Shown piece by piece: positions 38,301 through 46,376 of a stretch of DNA of 64,000 bases. This DNA comes from a virus. The DNA lies in the IMG/VR virus record IMGVR_UViG_3300013372_003978, positions 1-64,000 of that record. One strand, 5' to 3'. Both the position numbers and the translations under genes were made by a program. The notes under the pieces were generated by a model. It made no database searches, was not told where the DNA came from, and saw only the letters and a list, made by a program, of their open reading frames with translations. Position 1 is the first letter of the stretch. Each line of letters opens with the position of its first letter.

Positions 38301-41051
38301 TTAAAAGCTTTCTAAATTAGTACGTTTCCATCCTGTACTACTTTTAATATATAAATAGTCATCATCTCTAGTAACGTTACCTAAATTTCCATTGATATCT
38401 GTTGAACCGCTTGGAGTGTAATTAGGCATTGTAATTTTATTTGGTATAAAATCATTATTTGTTGTCCAATTTCCATTCTCATCAGTAATTAACTCCGCAC
38501 CTAAATCAAGACCCATTGCGTGTAATACAGTAATACCACCACCCAAAGCAGTTGTTATATTTCCATTATGATTTAAATCAATATTGTTATCTTCAGCTAA
38601 TATTGTTTGTGTTTGTAAATTTCCAACTAAAGTTGTACCACTAGTTAATTCTTTTATTGCTTCTACTAATAAAGCAACAGTGTTTTCATAATGAACACCC
38701 ATATATTTTTCTGGTGAATTATTATTAACAAACGTTAATTCAGGGACAATACTTTCAACTTCTTGAGCAATAAACCCAATTCTAGTAGGACCATCTCCAT
38801 CAATCCAATCATAACTTACACCTCTAAGTTGTTTAACTTTATCTAAAGCATTTGTTAGCGTTTCAATATTATGTTTTAATCTAATATCAGAAGTATTTGT
38901 TGTTAAAACACCACTAGAAGTATAATATAAAGCACCAGCTGATGTTGCAGCACCAATTGTTCTAATCCTTGCGTTTCCAGATACATCCAATGATTCTGTA
39001 GGTGTAACCACATTAATACCAATTTTACCTGTTGTTTGTGCAGATATACTTGGATTACCTACTATTGTTGAATATGTATTTATTCCAAATAATACTCCAC
39101 CTATATTCATTGAATCTGTTGTTCCAGCAGATAACGATATATTTGTTCCTATTATTATATTATTTGAACCAAGGCTACCTAATACAGTAGCATTACCAAC
39201 ATTATATCCAAATAAATTTGAATTACTTGCATTTGTTGCTTGATAACCAGCATAATATCCAAATAAATTTGACCTACTTGCACCTGTTGCTTGATAACCA
39301 GCTCTAAGACCCAAGAAATTTGAATTAAATGCGTCTGTTGCATAAGCACCAGCATTACCACCAAAGAAATTTGAATATTGTGCGTTTTTCCCATCTTGAC
39401 CAGCACCAGAACCTATGAAATTTGAATTAGAACTACCTGTTGCGTTCCAACCAGCATAAGAACCCAAAAAATTTGAATTAAAAGCGTTATTCGCTCCATT
39501 ACCAGCCCAATAACCCATGAAATTTGAAGCACTAGCATTTATTGCATCTTGACCAGCATTTTGACCTAAGAAATTTGAACCTTGGGCATCCGTTGCACCG
39601 TAACCAGCATTTTGACCTAAAAAATTTGAACGTTGGGCATTTGTTGCTTGATAACCAGCACTATTTCCAAAGAAATTTGAGTTGTTTGAACCAGATGCTT
39701 GATAACCAGCATTAACCCCAAATAAATTTGAATATGTTAATCCAGTCGCATCTTGACCACTCCCAATTAATCCAGTTGAAAATAAACTATTTGTATTTAT
39801 AATAGTTATAGGTGAACTAGAACCTATTATTACCCTTCCACTTGAATCGAAACCTAAATTGTTTATGCTAGTTCCACTTACAAGTGTTTTAATATTTAAT
39901 TGGTCAACGTATGTTGTGTCTGCAACCAAACCAGTTATATTTGCACCTAAAACAATTGTATTACTACCACCAGCAACTGAATAATAACCATGAACAAATG
40001 AAGTAGTTCCAGATGCTGTACTATTATTACCACCAGCATGTGAACTAGTATTCATAGCTCTTGTACTTAAACCTTCAGCATGAGAATAATCACCACCTGC
40101 TATTGTTTCAAATCCTTCAGCATGCGATGTACTACCACTTGCAATACTATAACCTTCAGCATGACTAATACCACCACTTGCAATTGAATCAGCACCTTCA
40201 GCGTGACTATATAAACCACTAGATATTGTTTGATAACCTTCAGCATGTGAAAAACCACCAGAAGCTAATGTACGAATACCTTCAGCATGGTCACCATTTG
40301 TTGTTGCTGATGTAGCATTACCTTCAGCATGTGAATAATCACCAATTGCGTAAGTACCAGAACCCTCAGCCACAGAAAAACTACCACTAGCAACACTAGT
40401 ACCTCCATTTAATGTTGCCGAATTAGGTCCAGTACTAAATACCCAAACAGGTGTTCCGCTCCAACCACCTTTACCTTCAGAATCAACACATACCCATGAA
40501 TTTCCAATTATTGGATTATTTGTAATTATAAGGTCTTGTGTTCTAGTTATACCAGAAACATCATTCCATATTGTTCTACCAGTAAAATCTAGAGTTGAAG
40601 CTGATAAAAAATCAAGTATTTCAGTTTGAACATTCCCAACATAATTTCCACCACCTAAATCAATAAAGCTAAGAGGTGTTATATCAAAAGAAACCCCACT
40701 ATATGCTGACGCAACAATATTACCATCAACTGTTATATAAGATGATGGTACAAAAGCTAAAGCATTTTGTGTAATTCCAGAATTTGATGGTGTAATAGCT
40801 GATAAACTATTAATTGCAATATTCATATCTGGATTATACCACGAATAAACAGTTGTTGCTGAATTACCTGAAAATGTACTTAATACTGTTGATGAACTAT
40901 ATGTAATACCTGTAGTCACTAAATTAGGACCTGTTGGTAATGAGCTAAATGGCACACCAAATGAGGTACCACCAGATAAAACAGTAAATGTTTCTATGCG
41001 TTGTTTAACTTGTCTGTTACTTGAAAAGTCTAATTTTGTTCTAAATGCCAT
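38301..41051 (-). CDS. Tail fibre with SHAEG repeats, 17-aa repeats and S74 chaperone domain (916 aa)
   Basis: Residues 1-215 are a beta-rich N-terminal region. They are followed by YadA-head-like 14-residue turns (GGFSHAEGYQTI type, about residues 215-360). A linker with SSPITIINTNSLFSTGL precedes 11 of the 17-residue repeats and the shared cap. Near residue 721 comes a Peptidase_S74 intramolecular chaperone (SDIRLKHN, then RIGFIAQEVESIVPE), with the predicted Ser721/Lys726 catalytic dyad, which trimerises and self-cleaves. Unusually, 114 residues follow it, including the AEDNNIDLNHNGN module also found in the 490-residue protein. Self-cleavage at S721 would release the whole C-terminal part. 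It heads the right fibre operon. Confidence 0.88.
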   Translation of the reverse strand: MAFRTKLDFSSNRQVKQRIETFTVLSGGTSFGVPFSSLPTGPNLVTTGITYSSSTVLSTFSGNSATTVYSWYNPDMNIAINSLSAITPSNSGITQNALAFVPSSYITVDGNIVASAYSGVSFDITPLSFIDLGGGNYVGNVQTEILDFLSASTLDFTGRTIWNDVSGITRTQDLIITNNPIIGNSWVCVDSEGKGGWSGTPVWVFSTGPNSATLNGGTSVASGSFSVAEGSGTYAIGDYSHAEGNATSATTNGDHAEGIRTLASGGFSHAEGYQTISSGLYSHAEGADSIASGGISHAEGYSIASGSTSHAEGFETIAGGDYSHAEGLSTRAMNTSSHAGGNNSTASGTTSFVHGYYSVAGGSNTIVLGANITGLVADTTYVDQLNIKTLVSGTSINNLGFDSSGRVIIGSSSPITIINTNSLFSTGLIGSGQDATGLTYSNLFGVNAGYQASGSNNSNFFGNSAGYQATNAQRSNFLGQNAGYGATDAQGSNFLGQNAGQDAINASASNFMGYWAGNGANNAFNSNFLGSYAGWNATGSSNSNFIGSGAGQDGKNAQYSNFFGGNAGAYATDAFNSNFLGLRAGYQATGASRSNLFGYYAGYQATNASNSNLFGYNVGNATVLGSLGSNNIIIGTNISLSAGTTDSMNIGGVLFGINTYSTIVGNPSISAQTTGKIGINVVTPTESLDVSGNARIRTIGAATSAGALYYTSSGVLTTNTSDIRLKHNIETLTNALDKVKQLRGVSYDWIDGDGPTRIGFIAQEVESIVPELTFVNNNSPEKYMGVHYENTVALLVEAIKELTSGTTLVGNLQTQTILAEDNNIDLNHNGNITTALGGGITVLHAMGLDLGAELITDENGNWTTNNDFIPNKITMPNYTPSGSTDINGNLGNVTRDDDYLYIKSSTGWKRTNLESF
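39195..39755 (-). repeat. 11 tandem 51-bp units (17-aa repeat)
   Basis: Exactly 561 bp of in-frame 17-residue units followed by the LGSNN-IIIGTN cap. Same family as the arrays at 8873, 28019 and 29252. Confidence 0.95.
39960..40420 (-). repeat. SHAEG head repeats (about 14 aa)
   Basis: About ten units of the form SHAEGYQTISSGLY encode left-handed beta-roll turns as in trimeric autotransporter heads. Period is mostly 42 bp, with a few shorter units. Confidence 0.85.
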
Positions 41052-41060
41052 AATTTAATA

Positions 41061-41076
41061 GTTTTATTATAAATAT
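41061..41076 (-). promoter_or_regulatory. Candidate late promoter/leader element for the S74 fibre operon
   Basis: On the minus strand ATATTTATAATAAAAC lies nine bases before the ATG at 41051. With the opposite element at 41091 it forms an inverted pair in the 62-bp divergent gap. Confidence 0.5.
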
Positions 41077-41090
41077 TCTAACTTTCCATT

Positions 41091-41106
41091 ATATTTATAA
41101 TAAAAG
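41091..41106 (+). promoter_or_regulatory. Candidate late promoter/leader element for the 41114 operon
   Basis: ATATTTATAATAAAAG lies seven bases before the ATG at 41114 and is identical to the element at 21858. The reverse complement contains TATAAATA, the T4 late-promoter core, so the direction is not certain from the motif alone. Confidence 0.5.
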
Positions 41107-41113
41107 ATAATTT

Positions 41114-41593
41114 ATGGCAACATTTAAAAAGAAAGATTTAAACGAACTAGTTGGTGGTGACATTAACTCTAGTGGTGGAGATAAAAATGCCGTTAGTAAT
41201 AGTGAAATAGAAACAGGTCCTGTTGATAATCAATGGGGTGATGATTCTTATTATGAAAAAGGTCAATCAACCACTACTGATAAGGTATTTGCTCGTTATA
41301 GACAAAATATCCCATGGTTTGCAGTGTATAGTTTTGGTGGTTCTCGTTCTGGTCGTGGTATAACGGCTGAAGGGGCTAAAACAATCATTACTAAAAAAAC
41401 AATGGAAGAAAGAATTGAAGACTTGGTTAAAAAAACTAAAACATCTGATGTAACTGACAAAAATTACAACCCTAAAGTTGCTAAATTAGTTGATACTATC
41501 AATGATAATGATTTGACTGAAAAACAAATGGAAGAATTAATTGCTGCTATTCAAGCAAAAAAAGCTAATCAAAATAAAACAAAAAACATTTAA
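41114..41593 (+). CDS. Hypothetical protein (159 aa), first of a five-gene operon
   Basis: The protein starts MATFKKKDLNELVGGDINSS and has a polar, probably disordered first third. A central aromatic segment YRQNIPWFAVYSFGGSRSG and a helical C-terminus (MEERIEDLVKKTKTSD, LTEKQMEELIAAIQAKKANQ) follow. It has no membrane segment or known motif. It shares a divergent control region with the right fibre operon, and the late-type element suggests it is a virion or assembly protein. Function unknown. Confidence 0.65.
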   Translation: MATFKKKDLNELVGGDINSSGGDKNAVSNSEIETGPVDNQWGDDSYYEKGQSTTTDKVFARYRQNIPWFAVYSFGGSRSGRGITAEGAKTIITKKTMEERIEDLVKKTKTSDVTDKNYNPKVAKLVDTINDNDLTEKQMEELIAAIQAKKANQNKTKNI

Positions 41594-41595
41594 TT

Positions 41596-42075
41596 ATGAA
41601 TTCACAAATAAAAGATAAAAATTTGACGGATTCTGGTGATAATACTAAATCTCATCAGGCATATGCTCAAGAATTATCTAGACTTAAAGGTCCAAAACAA
41701 CTTTGTGATAATACAGATAATTCTGGTGCTGGATGTTTAGCAACGCAAAAAAGATACAATGAAATTGAACATTTGGTCGGACATGCACGTGATGTGAATT
41801 ATAATAAGAAAAAAATAGGTATGGACACTGGGGCTGAAAATCAATTTCAAAAACCCAAAGACCCCACTGAAGTAGGTTTAGCTAAAGTAACAAAAAGTGC
41901 TGACCATTCTGGTTCTAGTGTTAAAGATAAAATAATGGGCACTCGTCAAATTAATAAAACAAAAGAAAGACAAGATAAAATAATTAAAAATCCTAAGTCT
42001 TTATCTGAAGAAATTTCATCAATGAGATATTTAATAGAATACATGGATAACAATAACAAAAAACAAATATTATAA
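41596..42075 (+). CDS. Hypothetical protein (159 aa)
   Basis: A highly charged protein with low hydrophobic content, rich in Lys, Asp and Asn (NLTDSGDNTKSHQAYAQELS, KKKIGMDTGAENQFQKPKDP). It has two isolated Cys in CDNTDNSGAGCLATQ. The C-terminus forms a helix (SEEISSMRYLIEYMDNN). It looks extended or disordered and could be a scaffold or internal head protein. That is an inference from composition and from its position two bases after the preceding gene. Not recognised. Confidence 0.6.
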   Translation: MNSQIKDKNLTDSGDNTKSHQAYAQELSRLKGPKQLCDNTDNSGAGCLATQKRYNEIEHLVGHARDVNYNKKKIGMDTGAENQFQKPKDPTEVGLAKVTKSADHSGSSVKDKIMGTRQINKTKERQDKIIKNPKSLSEEISSMRYLIEYMDNNNKKQIL

Positions 42076-42078
42076 ATT

Positions 42079-42456
42079 ATGCCAACAAATTACAACGGTG
42101 GTCAGTCACCATTAGAAGCTGCAGCAATTGCACAAAGAGATTTTCTTATCCCAAAAAATACTTACAATAACTATGCAAACGCTAATGAATATGGTTCAAA
42201 ACATACTAGAGCTTTATCAGATACTAACACACCAATATACGGTAAAGGTTCTGGTCAATTCTTAGACATATACAATTATGGTGGTGTTGGTGGTGACTGG
42301 GATATTCATGGTAACCAAGCTAATTCAATTGGTTCAGGTAGAAATCCAGAACTTATACTTAATGCTAGTACTTGGGGTTACGGCCCATCTCAAGTAGCTG
42401 GTAGTGATTATACAGCCCCTAATACATCATTGAATAAAGGTCAAGTAATTATCTAA
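42079..42456 (+). CDS. Hypothetical Gly/Asn/Tyr-rich protein (125 aa)
   Basis: The protein contains many Gly, Asn, Tyr and Ser residues (FLDIYNYGGVGGDWDIHGNQ) and almost no helix-forming runs after residue 25. The N-terminus SPLEAAAIAQRDFLIPKNTY is the only helical part. The composition is like phage structural or decoration proteins. It starts three bases after the previous stop and ends 10 bases before the next start. No family recognised. Confidence 0.6.
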   Translation: MPTNYNGGQSPLEAAAIAQRDFLIPKNTYNNYANANEYGSKHTRALSDTNTPIYGKGSGQFLDIYNYGGVGGDWDIHGNQANSIGSGRNPELILNASTWGYGPSQVAGSDYTAPNTSLNKGQVII

Positions 42457-42466
42457 AAAATAATAA

Positions 42467-43228
42467 ATGAAACTTTACAATCTATTTGAACAAGTTATAT
42501 TAGAAGAAATCATTAGAACGGTACCATTAAACGAAGCTGTATCATCTAGTGAAATTGATAGCGTAATAAAAGGTGACCCTAATGTTAAAGGTAAATTTTA
42601 TTATGTTAGTTTTGATTATGAAGATAAAGATGGTACAACTAGTAATAGATGGGTTAAAATTCATCAACAAAACTTATCAACAGCTGGAAATCAATTAATT
42701 GATGCTAAACAAATAAGTAAAAATAATCAAACAACTGAAACAGTAGTTGATAAAGAAGGGAATCAAATAACACAATCTGTTGAAGGTTGGAGGAAATTTA
42801 GATTAGATAAAATGAATAATTTTGTTGTATCTAAAGTTCCATTTCAACAACCAGAACCTGGGTTTAATCCAATTGGTAATAATTCTAAAACAGTTGCATA
42901 TACTGATACTGATGATATTGTCGATTTTAGTTTTGGTTATAAAGACCCTAAATATGCTGAAAAAGTTGCAGCCGCAACAAAAGCTAAAAATGATGAATTT
43001 ATAAAAAATAGAGAAGGAGAGAAATTAAAAAGACAACAGAATAAACCAATTAAATTAACGCCAGTACCTGTTCCAACACCTAAACAAATTGTTAGGCCAA
43101 CAAAACAAATACCAGTTGCAAAACCAATAGTTAAAACAGCAACTAGTGGAATAATAAATAAACCAGAAATTGAACCTGAAGAAATAGGTTCAGAAGAGGA
43201 AGAAGAAGAAAATTTAAATGTAAGATAA
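42467..43228 (+). CDS. Hypothetical protein (253 aa) with Pro/Lys tail
   Basis: Residues 1-160 appear folded (MKLYNLFEQVILEEIIRTVP, then GKFYYVSFDYEDKDGTTSNR). The rest is a Lys/Pro/Val linker (PIKLTPVPVPTPKQIVRP) ending in a run of Glu (EEIGSEEEEEENLNVR). A folded domain plus a disordered acidic tail fits an assembly factor or partner-binding protein. It ends one base before the next ATG. There is no recognised domain. Confidence 0.6.
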   Translation: MKLYNLFEQVILEEIIRTVPLNEAVSSSEIDSVIKGDPNVKGKFYYVSFDYEDKDGTTSNRWVKIHQQNLSTAGNQLIDAKQISKNNQTTETVVDKEGNQITQSVEGWRKFRLDKMNNFVVSKVPFQQPEPGFNPIGNNSKTVAYTDTDDIVDFSFGYKDPKYAEKVAAATKAKNDEFIKNREGEKLKRQQNKPIKLTPVPVPTPKQIVRPTKQIPVAKPIVKTATSGIINKPEIEPEEIGSEEEEEENLNVR

Positions 43229-43229
43229 T

Positions 43230-43826
43230 ATGAATCCAGCACCAGTAGTAATGACCCCTCAAATGATAGCTCTTTTGGCTAAGTCAAAACAGGTAATGAA
43301 TAAATCTTTAGCTGATAAACCAATAGTTTCAAAACATGCACAAGCGGTTACCGAATCCTATGATTATGACTCTACACCAATATATGCTGAAAGTGATGAA
43401 AGAGAACCAAATTACAATGAATACGCACCAACACCTGTTGCTGCAGCACCATTACAAAATTTCTCCAAAGAACATATAATGGCTTCTAAATTACCAGCTA
43501 ATATCAAAGAAGCTATGATTAAAAATCCAATAGCTAGACCAGAAATGACTGGGCTTAGCCAAGAAGCAATTGAAGCTATTAATCCAACTGCTCGTAAAGC
43601 TACACCACAACCTAGACAAATGGTTAGCGAAAATAGAGCAACAAAACCTGTGGATTCTGATTTAATAACTATTAGTAGAAGTGAACTAAAAGAAATTATG
43701 AATGAAACATTAGTAAGTTTTCTAAAAACAAATTATGAAAAAAGTCTTACTGAAGCTGCAATTACAAAAACAATTAATTTACTAATTAAAGAAGGTAAAA
43801 TAGGTGTAAAAAAGAAAACACTTTAA
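43230..43826 (+). CDS. Hypothetical protein (198 aa), last gene of the operon
   Basis: The first 130 residues are Ala/Pro-rich and poorly structured (YNEYAPTPVAAAPLQNFSKE). The C-terminal 60 residues are helical with ISRSELKEIMNETLVSFLKT and KTINLLIKEGKIGVKKKTL, probably a compact helical interaction module. It starts one base after the previous gene and is followed by the terminator at 43833. It is likely a virion or assembly protein like its neighbours. Confidence 0.6.
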   Translation: MNPAPVVMTPQMIALLAKSKQVMNKSLADKPIVSKHAQAVTESYDYDSTPIYAESDEREPNYNEYAPTPVAAAPLQNFSKEHIMASKLPANIKEAMIKNPIARPEMTGLSQEAIEAINPTARKATPQPRQMVSENRATKPVDSDLITISRSELKEIMNETLVSFLKTNYEKSLTEAAITKTINLLIKEGKIGVKKKTL

Positions 43827-43832
43827 TTTAAT

Positions 43833-43861
43833 AAAAAAAAGGCCCATATGGGTCTTTTTTT
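43833..43861 (+). terminator. Rho-independent terminator before the glycan cluster
   Basis: A-run, GGCCCAT and ATGGGTC, then seven T. The stem has one G-U pair. It separates the five-gene operon from the glycan operon. Confidence 0.9.
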
Positions 43862-43884
43862 ATTTACAAATGTTTTTTGTTTAA

Positions 43885-43892
43885 TATATTTG
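43885..43892 (+). promoter_or_regulatory. Bacteroidota-type -7 box for the first glycosyltransferase
   Basis: TATATTTG matches TAnnTTTG, 18 bp upstream of the ATG at 43911. The expected -33 region overlaps the terminator T-run and shows no clear TTTG, so the promoter may be weak or activator-dependent. Confidence 0.5.
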
Positions 43893-43910
43893 ATTATAAA
43901 TGTTTAAAAT

Positions 43911-45146
43911 ATGAAAAACAAAAAAATTAAAATCTTAGTTGTACCATCAGACCGTACAGGTGTTAGTTACTTCCGTTCAACAAACCCACACATCGCATTA
44001 GAAAATAATTACCCTGATGAATTTCACATTGACGTGGATTATGAGCCAGATTTGAATAATGATGAATGGTTAAAACAATATGACATTATCCACTACCATA
44101 GAAGTCTTGGTGGTTTTGAACAAATGGCAATTTTAAATGAAAAACTTAAAAATTTAGGTATTGTTTCATTTATGGATTTAGATGATTATTGGGCAGTTGG
44201 TGAACATCATCCAGCTTATCATTTAGTAAAAAATCATGAACTAGATAAAAAAATATTAGAAAATATTAAGAGTGCTGAAAATGTTATTACAACAACAAAA
44301 ATATTTGCAAATGAAATTGCTAAATATAATAAAAATGTGTTTATTTTAGCTAATGCTGTTGACCCTACTGAAAAACAATTTACACCAAAATTAGAAGCTT
44401 CAGATAGACTTAGAATTGGTTGGTTAGGTGGTAGTAGTCACTTGAAAGATTTAGAAATTCTTAATGGTGTTGTAGGTCGTTTAAGAACTGATAAATTATT
44501 AGATAAAGTTCAATTTGTTTTATGTGGTTTTGATACAAGAGGGACACATACTGTTATTGATTCTGTTACTAGAGAACAAACTACTAGACCAATTACACCA
44601 AAAGAAAGTGTTTGGTTCCAATATGAAAAAATATTCACTGATAACTATCAAACAGTAAGCCCTGAATATAAAGATTACTTAATGAAATTTACACAAGATG
44701 AATATAATGACCTCGCTAATGAACCATATCGTAGAGTTTGGACAAAGCCAATTTCAACCTACGCTTCAAATTATAATTTGTTTGATGTGTCATTGGCCCC
44801 AATTGAAGAACATATCTTTAATAAAGTTAAGAGTCAATTAAAAGTAATTGAAGCTGGTTTTCATCACAAAGCTATTATCGCACAAGATTTTGGTCCATAT
44901 CAAATTGACCTTAAAAATGCAATTCAATTTGGTGGTGGTTTTGATATGTCAGCAAATAGTATATTGATTGATAGTGTTAAGAACCATAAAGATTGGTATA
45001 GTGCAATTAAAAAAGTAATTCAAAATCCTGATTTAGTTACAGCATTACAAGAAAATCTATATAATACGGTTAAAGATACCTATTCAATGGATAAAGTAAC
45101 TGAAGAAAGACGAGAACTATATTTATCATTATTAAATAAAAAATAA
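43911..45146 (+). CDS. GT-B fold glycosyltransferase (411 aa)
   Basis: Two Rossmann halves are visible. The N-terminal half starts KIKILVVPSDRTGVSYFRST and includes YDIIHYHRSL and SFMDLDDYWAVGEHHP. The C-terminal half begins near RLRIGWLGGSSHLKDLEIL and includes the donor-site region FDVSLAPIEEHIFNKVKSQL followed by KVIEAGFHHKAIIAQD. This is the family-4-like architecture that transfers a sugar from a nucleotide donor. It has its own promoter between the terminator and the main operon, so it may be independently controlled. Substrate unknown. Confidence 0.82.
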   Translation: MKNKKIKILVVPSDRTGVSYFRSTNPHIALENNYPDEFHIDVDYEPDLNNDEWLKQYDIIHYHRSLGGFEQMAILNEKLKNLGIVSFMDLDDYWAVGEHHPAYHLVKNHELDKKILENIKSAENVITTTKIFANEIAKYNKNVFILANAVDPTEKQFTPKLEASDRLRIGWLGGSSHLKDLEILNGVVGRLRTDKLLDKVQFVLCGFDTRGTHTVIDSVTREQTTRPITPKESVWFQYEKIFTDNYQTVSPEYKDYLMKFTQDEYNDLANEPYRRVWTKPISTYASNYNLFDVSLAPIEEHIFNKVKSQLKVIEAGFHHKAIIAQDFGPYQIDLKNAIQFGGGFDMSANSILIDSVKNHKDWYSAIKKVIQNPDLVTALQENLYNTVKDTYSMDKVTEERRELYLSLLNKK

Positions 45147-45160
45147 AATTTATGGTTAAA

Positions 45161-45194
45161 TTGTTGTTTAATTAAATATAAATTCATATATTTG
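45161..45194 (+). promoter_or_regulatory. Bacteroidota-type promoter of the nucleotide/glycan operon
   Basis: TTGTTG (45161-45166), a 20-bp spacer and TATATTTG (45187-45194) fit the consensus. The start would be near 45200, giving a leader of about 28 nt for the gene at 45228 and the overlapping genes after it. Confidence 0.75.
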
Positions 45195-45227
45195 CTGAAA
45201 TAACAATTTAATTATAATTTATATAAA

Positions 45228-45791
45228 ATGTCTTTAGAAAAAGAAAAAATCTTAGCAAATGCAAAAAAATATTTTGACACTGCTAAAAAAATTGGTTTTA
45301 CTAATCAAGAATTCACAGATTTCTTAGGTCAAAACTTTATTGCTGCACCTGCATCAACAATGGAAAGTTTACATAATGCTTTTGAAGGTGGTTTAATTGA
45401 CCATTTATTAAGAGTTGCATCGTATGCTGTTAAATTTAACAATGCTTTACCAGAATCAGAACAAGTAAATCAAAATTCTTTATTGAAAGTTTGTTTACTT
45501 CATCAAGTAGGTAAAGCAAATCTTTACAAACCATGTACATCAGAATGGCATCGTAAGAATCAAGGTAAGATGTATGAATTTAATGAAGATTTGGTATCTA
45601 TGCGTGTAACTGAGCGTAGTGTTTATTATGCGTTATCTCATGGTGTCAGTTTTACTGAAGAAGAATACTCTGCAATTCTTATGTTTGATAAAACAGATGA
45701 TAAAATGGCTGAATATCATAATTCAACGTTAGGTGACCTATTAAAAATGGCTAATTTATTCGCAATAAAACACGAAAAAAATAATAAGTAA
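45228..45791 (+). CDS. HD-superfamily-like protein with altered HD motif (187 aa)
   Basis: The pattern MESLHNAFEGGLIDHLLRVA, then KVCLLHQVGKANLYKP, then YYALSHGVSFTEEEYSAIL follows HD phosphohydrolases (H...HD...). However, the key Asp of the HD pair is Gln (LLHQ). Metal binding by the classical pair may therefore be altered or lost. HD proteins in phages often act on nucleotides, and the next gene is a dUTPase whose ATG overlaps this stop codon (TAATG). A nucleotide-related role is plausible. An inactive regulatory variant is the alternative. Confidence 0.7.
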   Translation: MSLEKEKILANAKKYFDTAKKIGFTNQEFTDFLGQNFIAAPASTMESLHNAFEGGLIDHLLRVASYAVKFNNALPESEQVNQNSLLKVCLLHQVGKANLYKPCTSEWHRKNQGKMYEFNEDLVSMRVTERSVYYALSHGVSFTEEEYSAILMFDKTDDKMAEYHNSTLGDLLKMANLFAIKHEKNNK

Positions 45792-46369
45792 TGGGTTATG
45801 ATATTAATGAGATGAGAAGAAAACTATTAGACGCTTTTGATTCTAATAGTAATTATACCTTAGAAAATTTTAATAAAGAATTTGATGGTAATATGTCAAT
45901 GTCTAATAATGACGATTTTAAAATTTCTTTATCTTTTAAAAACGAATCAACAAATCCTGACCCAGAATATGCAACAGTTGGGTCATCTGGTTTTGATTTG
46001 AGAGCTAATCTAGAAACATCAATTTCATTACCACGTGGACAAACTGCAATAATACCTACTGGATTATTTTTTGAAATTCCAGATAATTTTGAAATTCAAG
46101 TTAGACCTCGTAGCGGATTAGCAGCTAAAAATGGTGTTACTGTGTTAAACACACCTGGAACTATAGATGCTGATTATCGTGGTGAAATTAAAATTATACT
46201 AATAAATTTAGGTAATGATACTTTTGAAATTAATCATGGTGATAGAATTGCTCAAGGTATAATGGCAGCAGTTACAGCTAAAAATTATGTAAATCTAATT
46301 AAAGTTAATAATATTTCAGAAAATACTGAACGAGGTACTGGTGGATTCGGTAGTACTGGGACTAAATAA
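45791..46369 (+). CDS. dut: dUTP diphosphatase
   Basis: All five dUTPase motifs are present in order: 1 GSSGFDLRAN, 2 RPRSGLAAKNG, 3 GTIDADYRGEIKIILIN, 4 GDRIAQGIM and 5 RGTGGFGSTG. The enzyme hydrolyses dUTP to dUMP and diphosphate, keeping uracil out of phage DNA and feeding dTMP synthesis. At 192 residues it is longer than the usual 140-150, owing to an N-terminal extension of about 50 residues. It is coupled to the HD-like gene upstream and precedes the IMPDH/GMP-reductase gene, forming a nucleotide-pool group. Confidence 0.96.
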   Translation: MGYDINEMRRKLLDAFDSNSNYTLENFNKEFDGNMSMSNNDDFKISLSFKNESTNPDPEYATVGSSGFDLRANLETSISLPRGQTAIIPTGLFFEIPDNFEIQVRPRSGLAAKNGVTVLNTPGTIDADYRGEIKIILINLGNDTFEINHGDRIAQGIMAAVTAKNYVNLIKVNNISENTERGTGGFGSTGTK

Positions 46370-46376
46370 AATAAAA

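Noticed and set aside
46341-46376. Earlier ATG for the IMPDH/GMP-reductase gene
   Set aside because: It lies inside dut, and the added residues are an out-of-frame reading of the dUTPase C-terminus.
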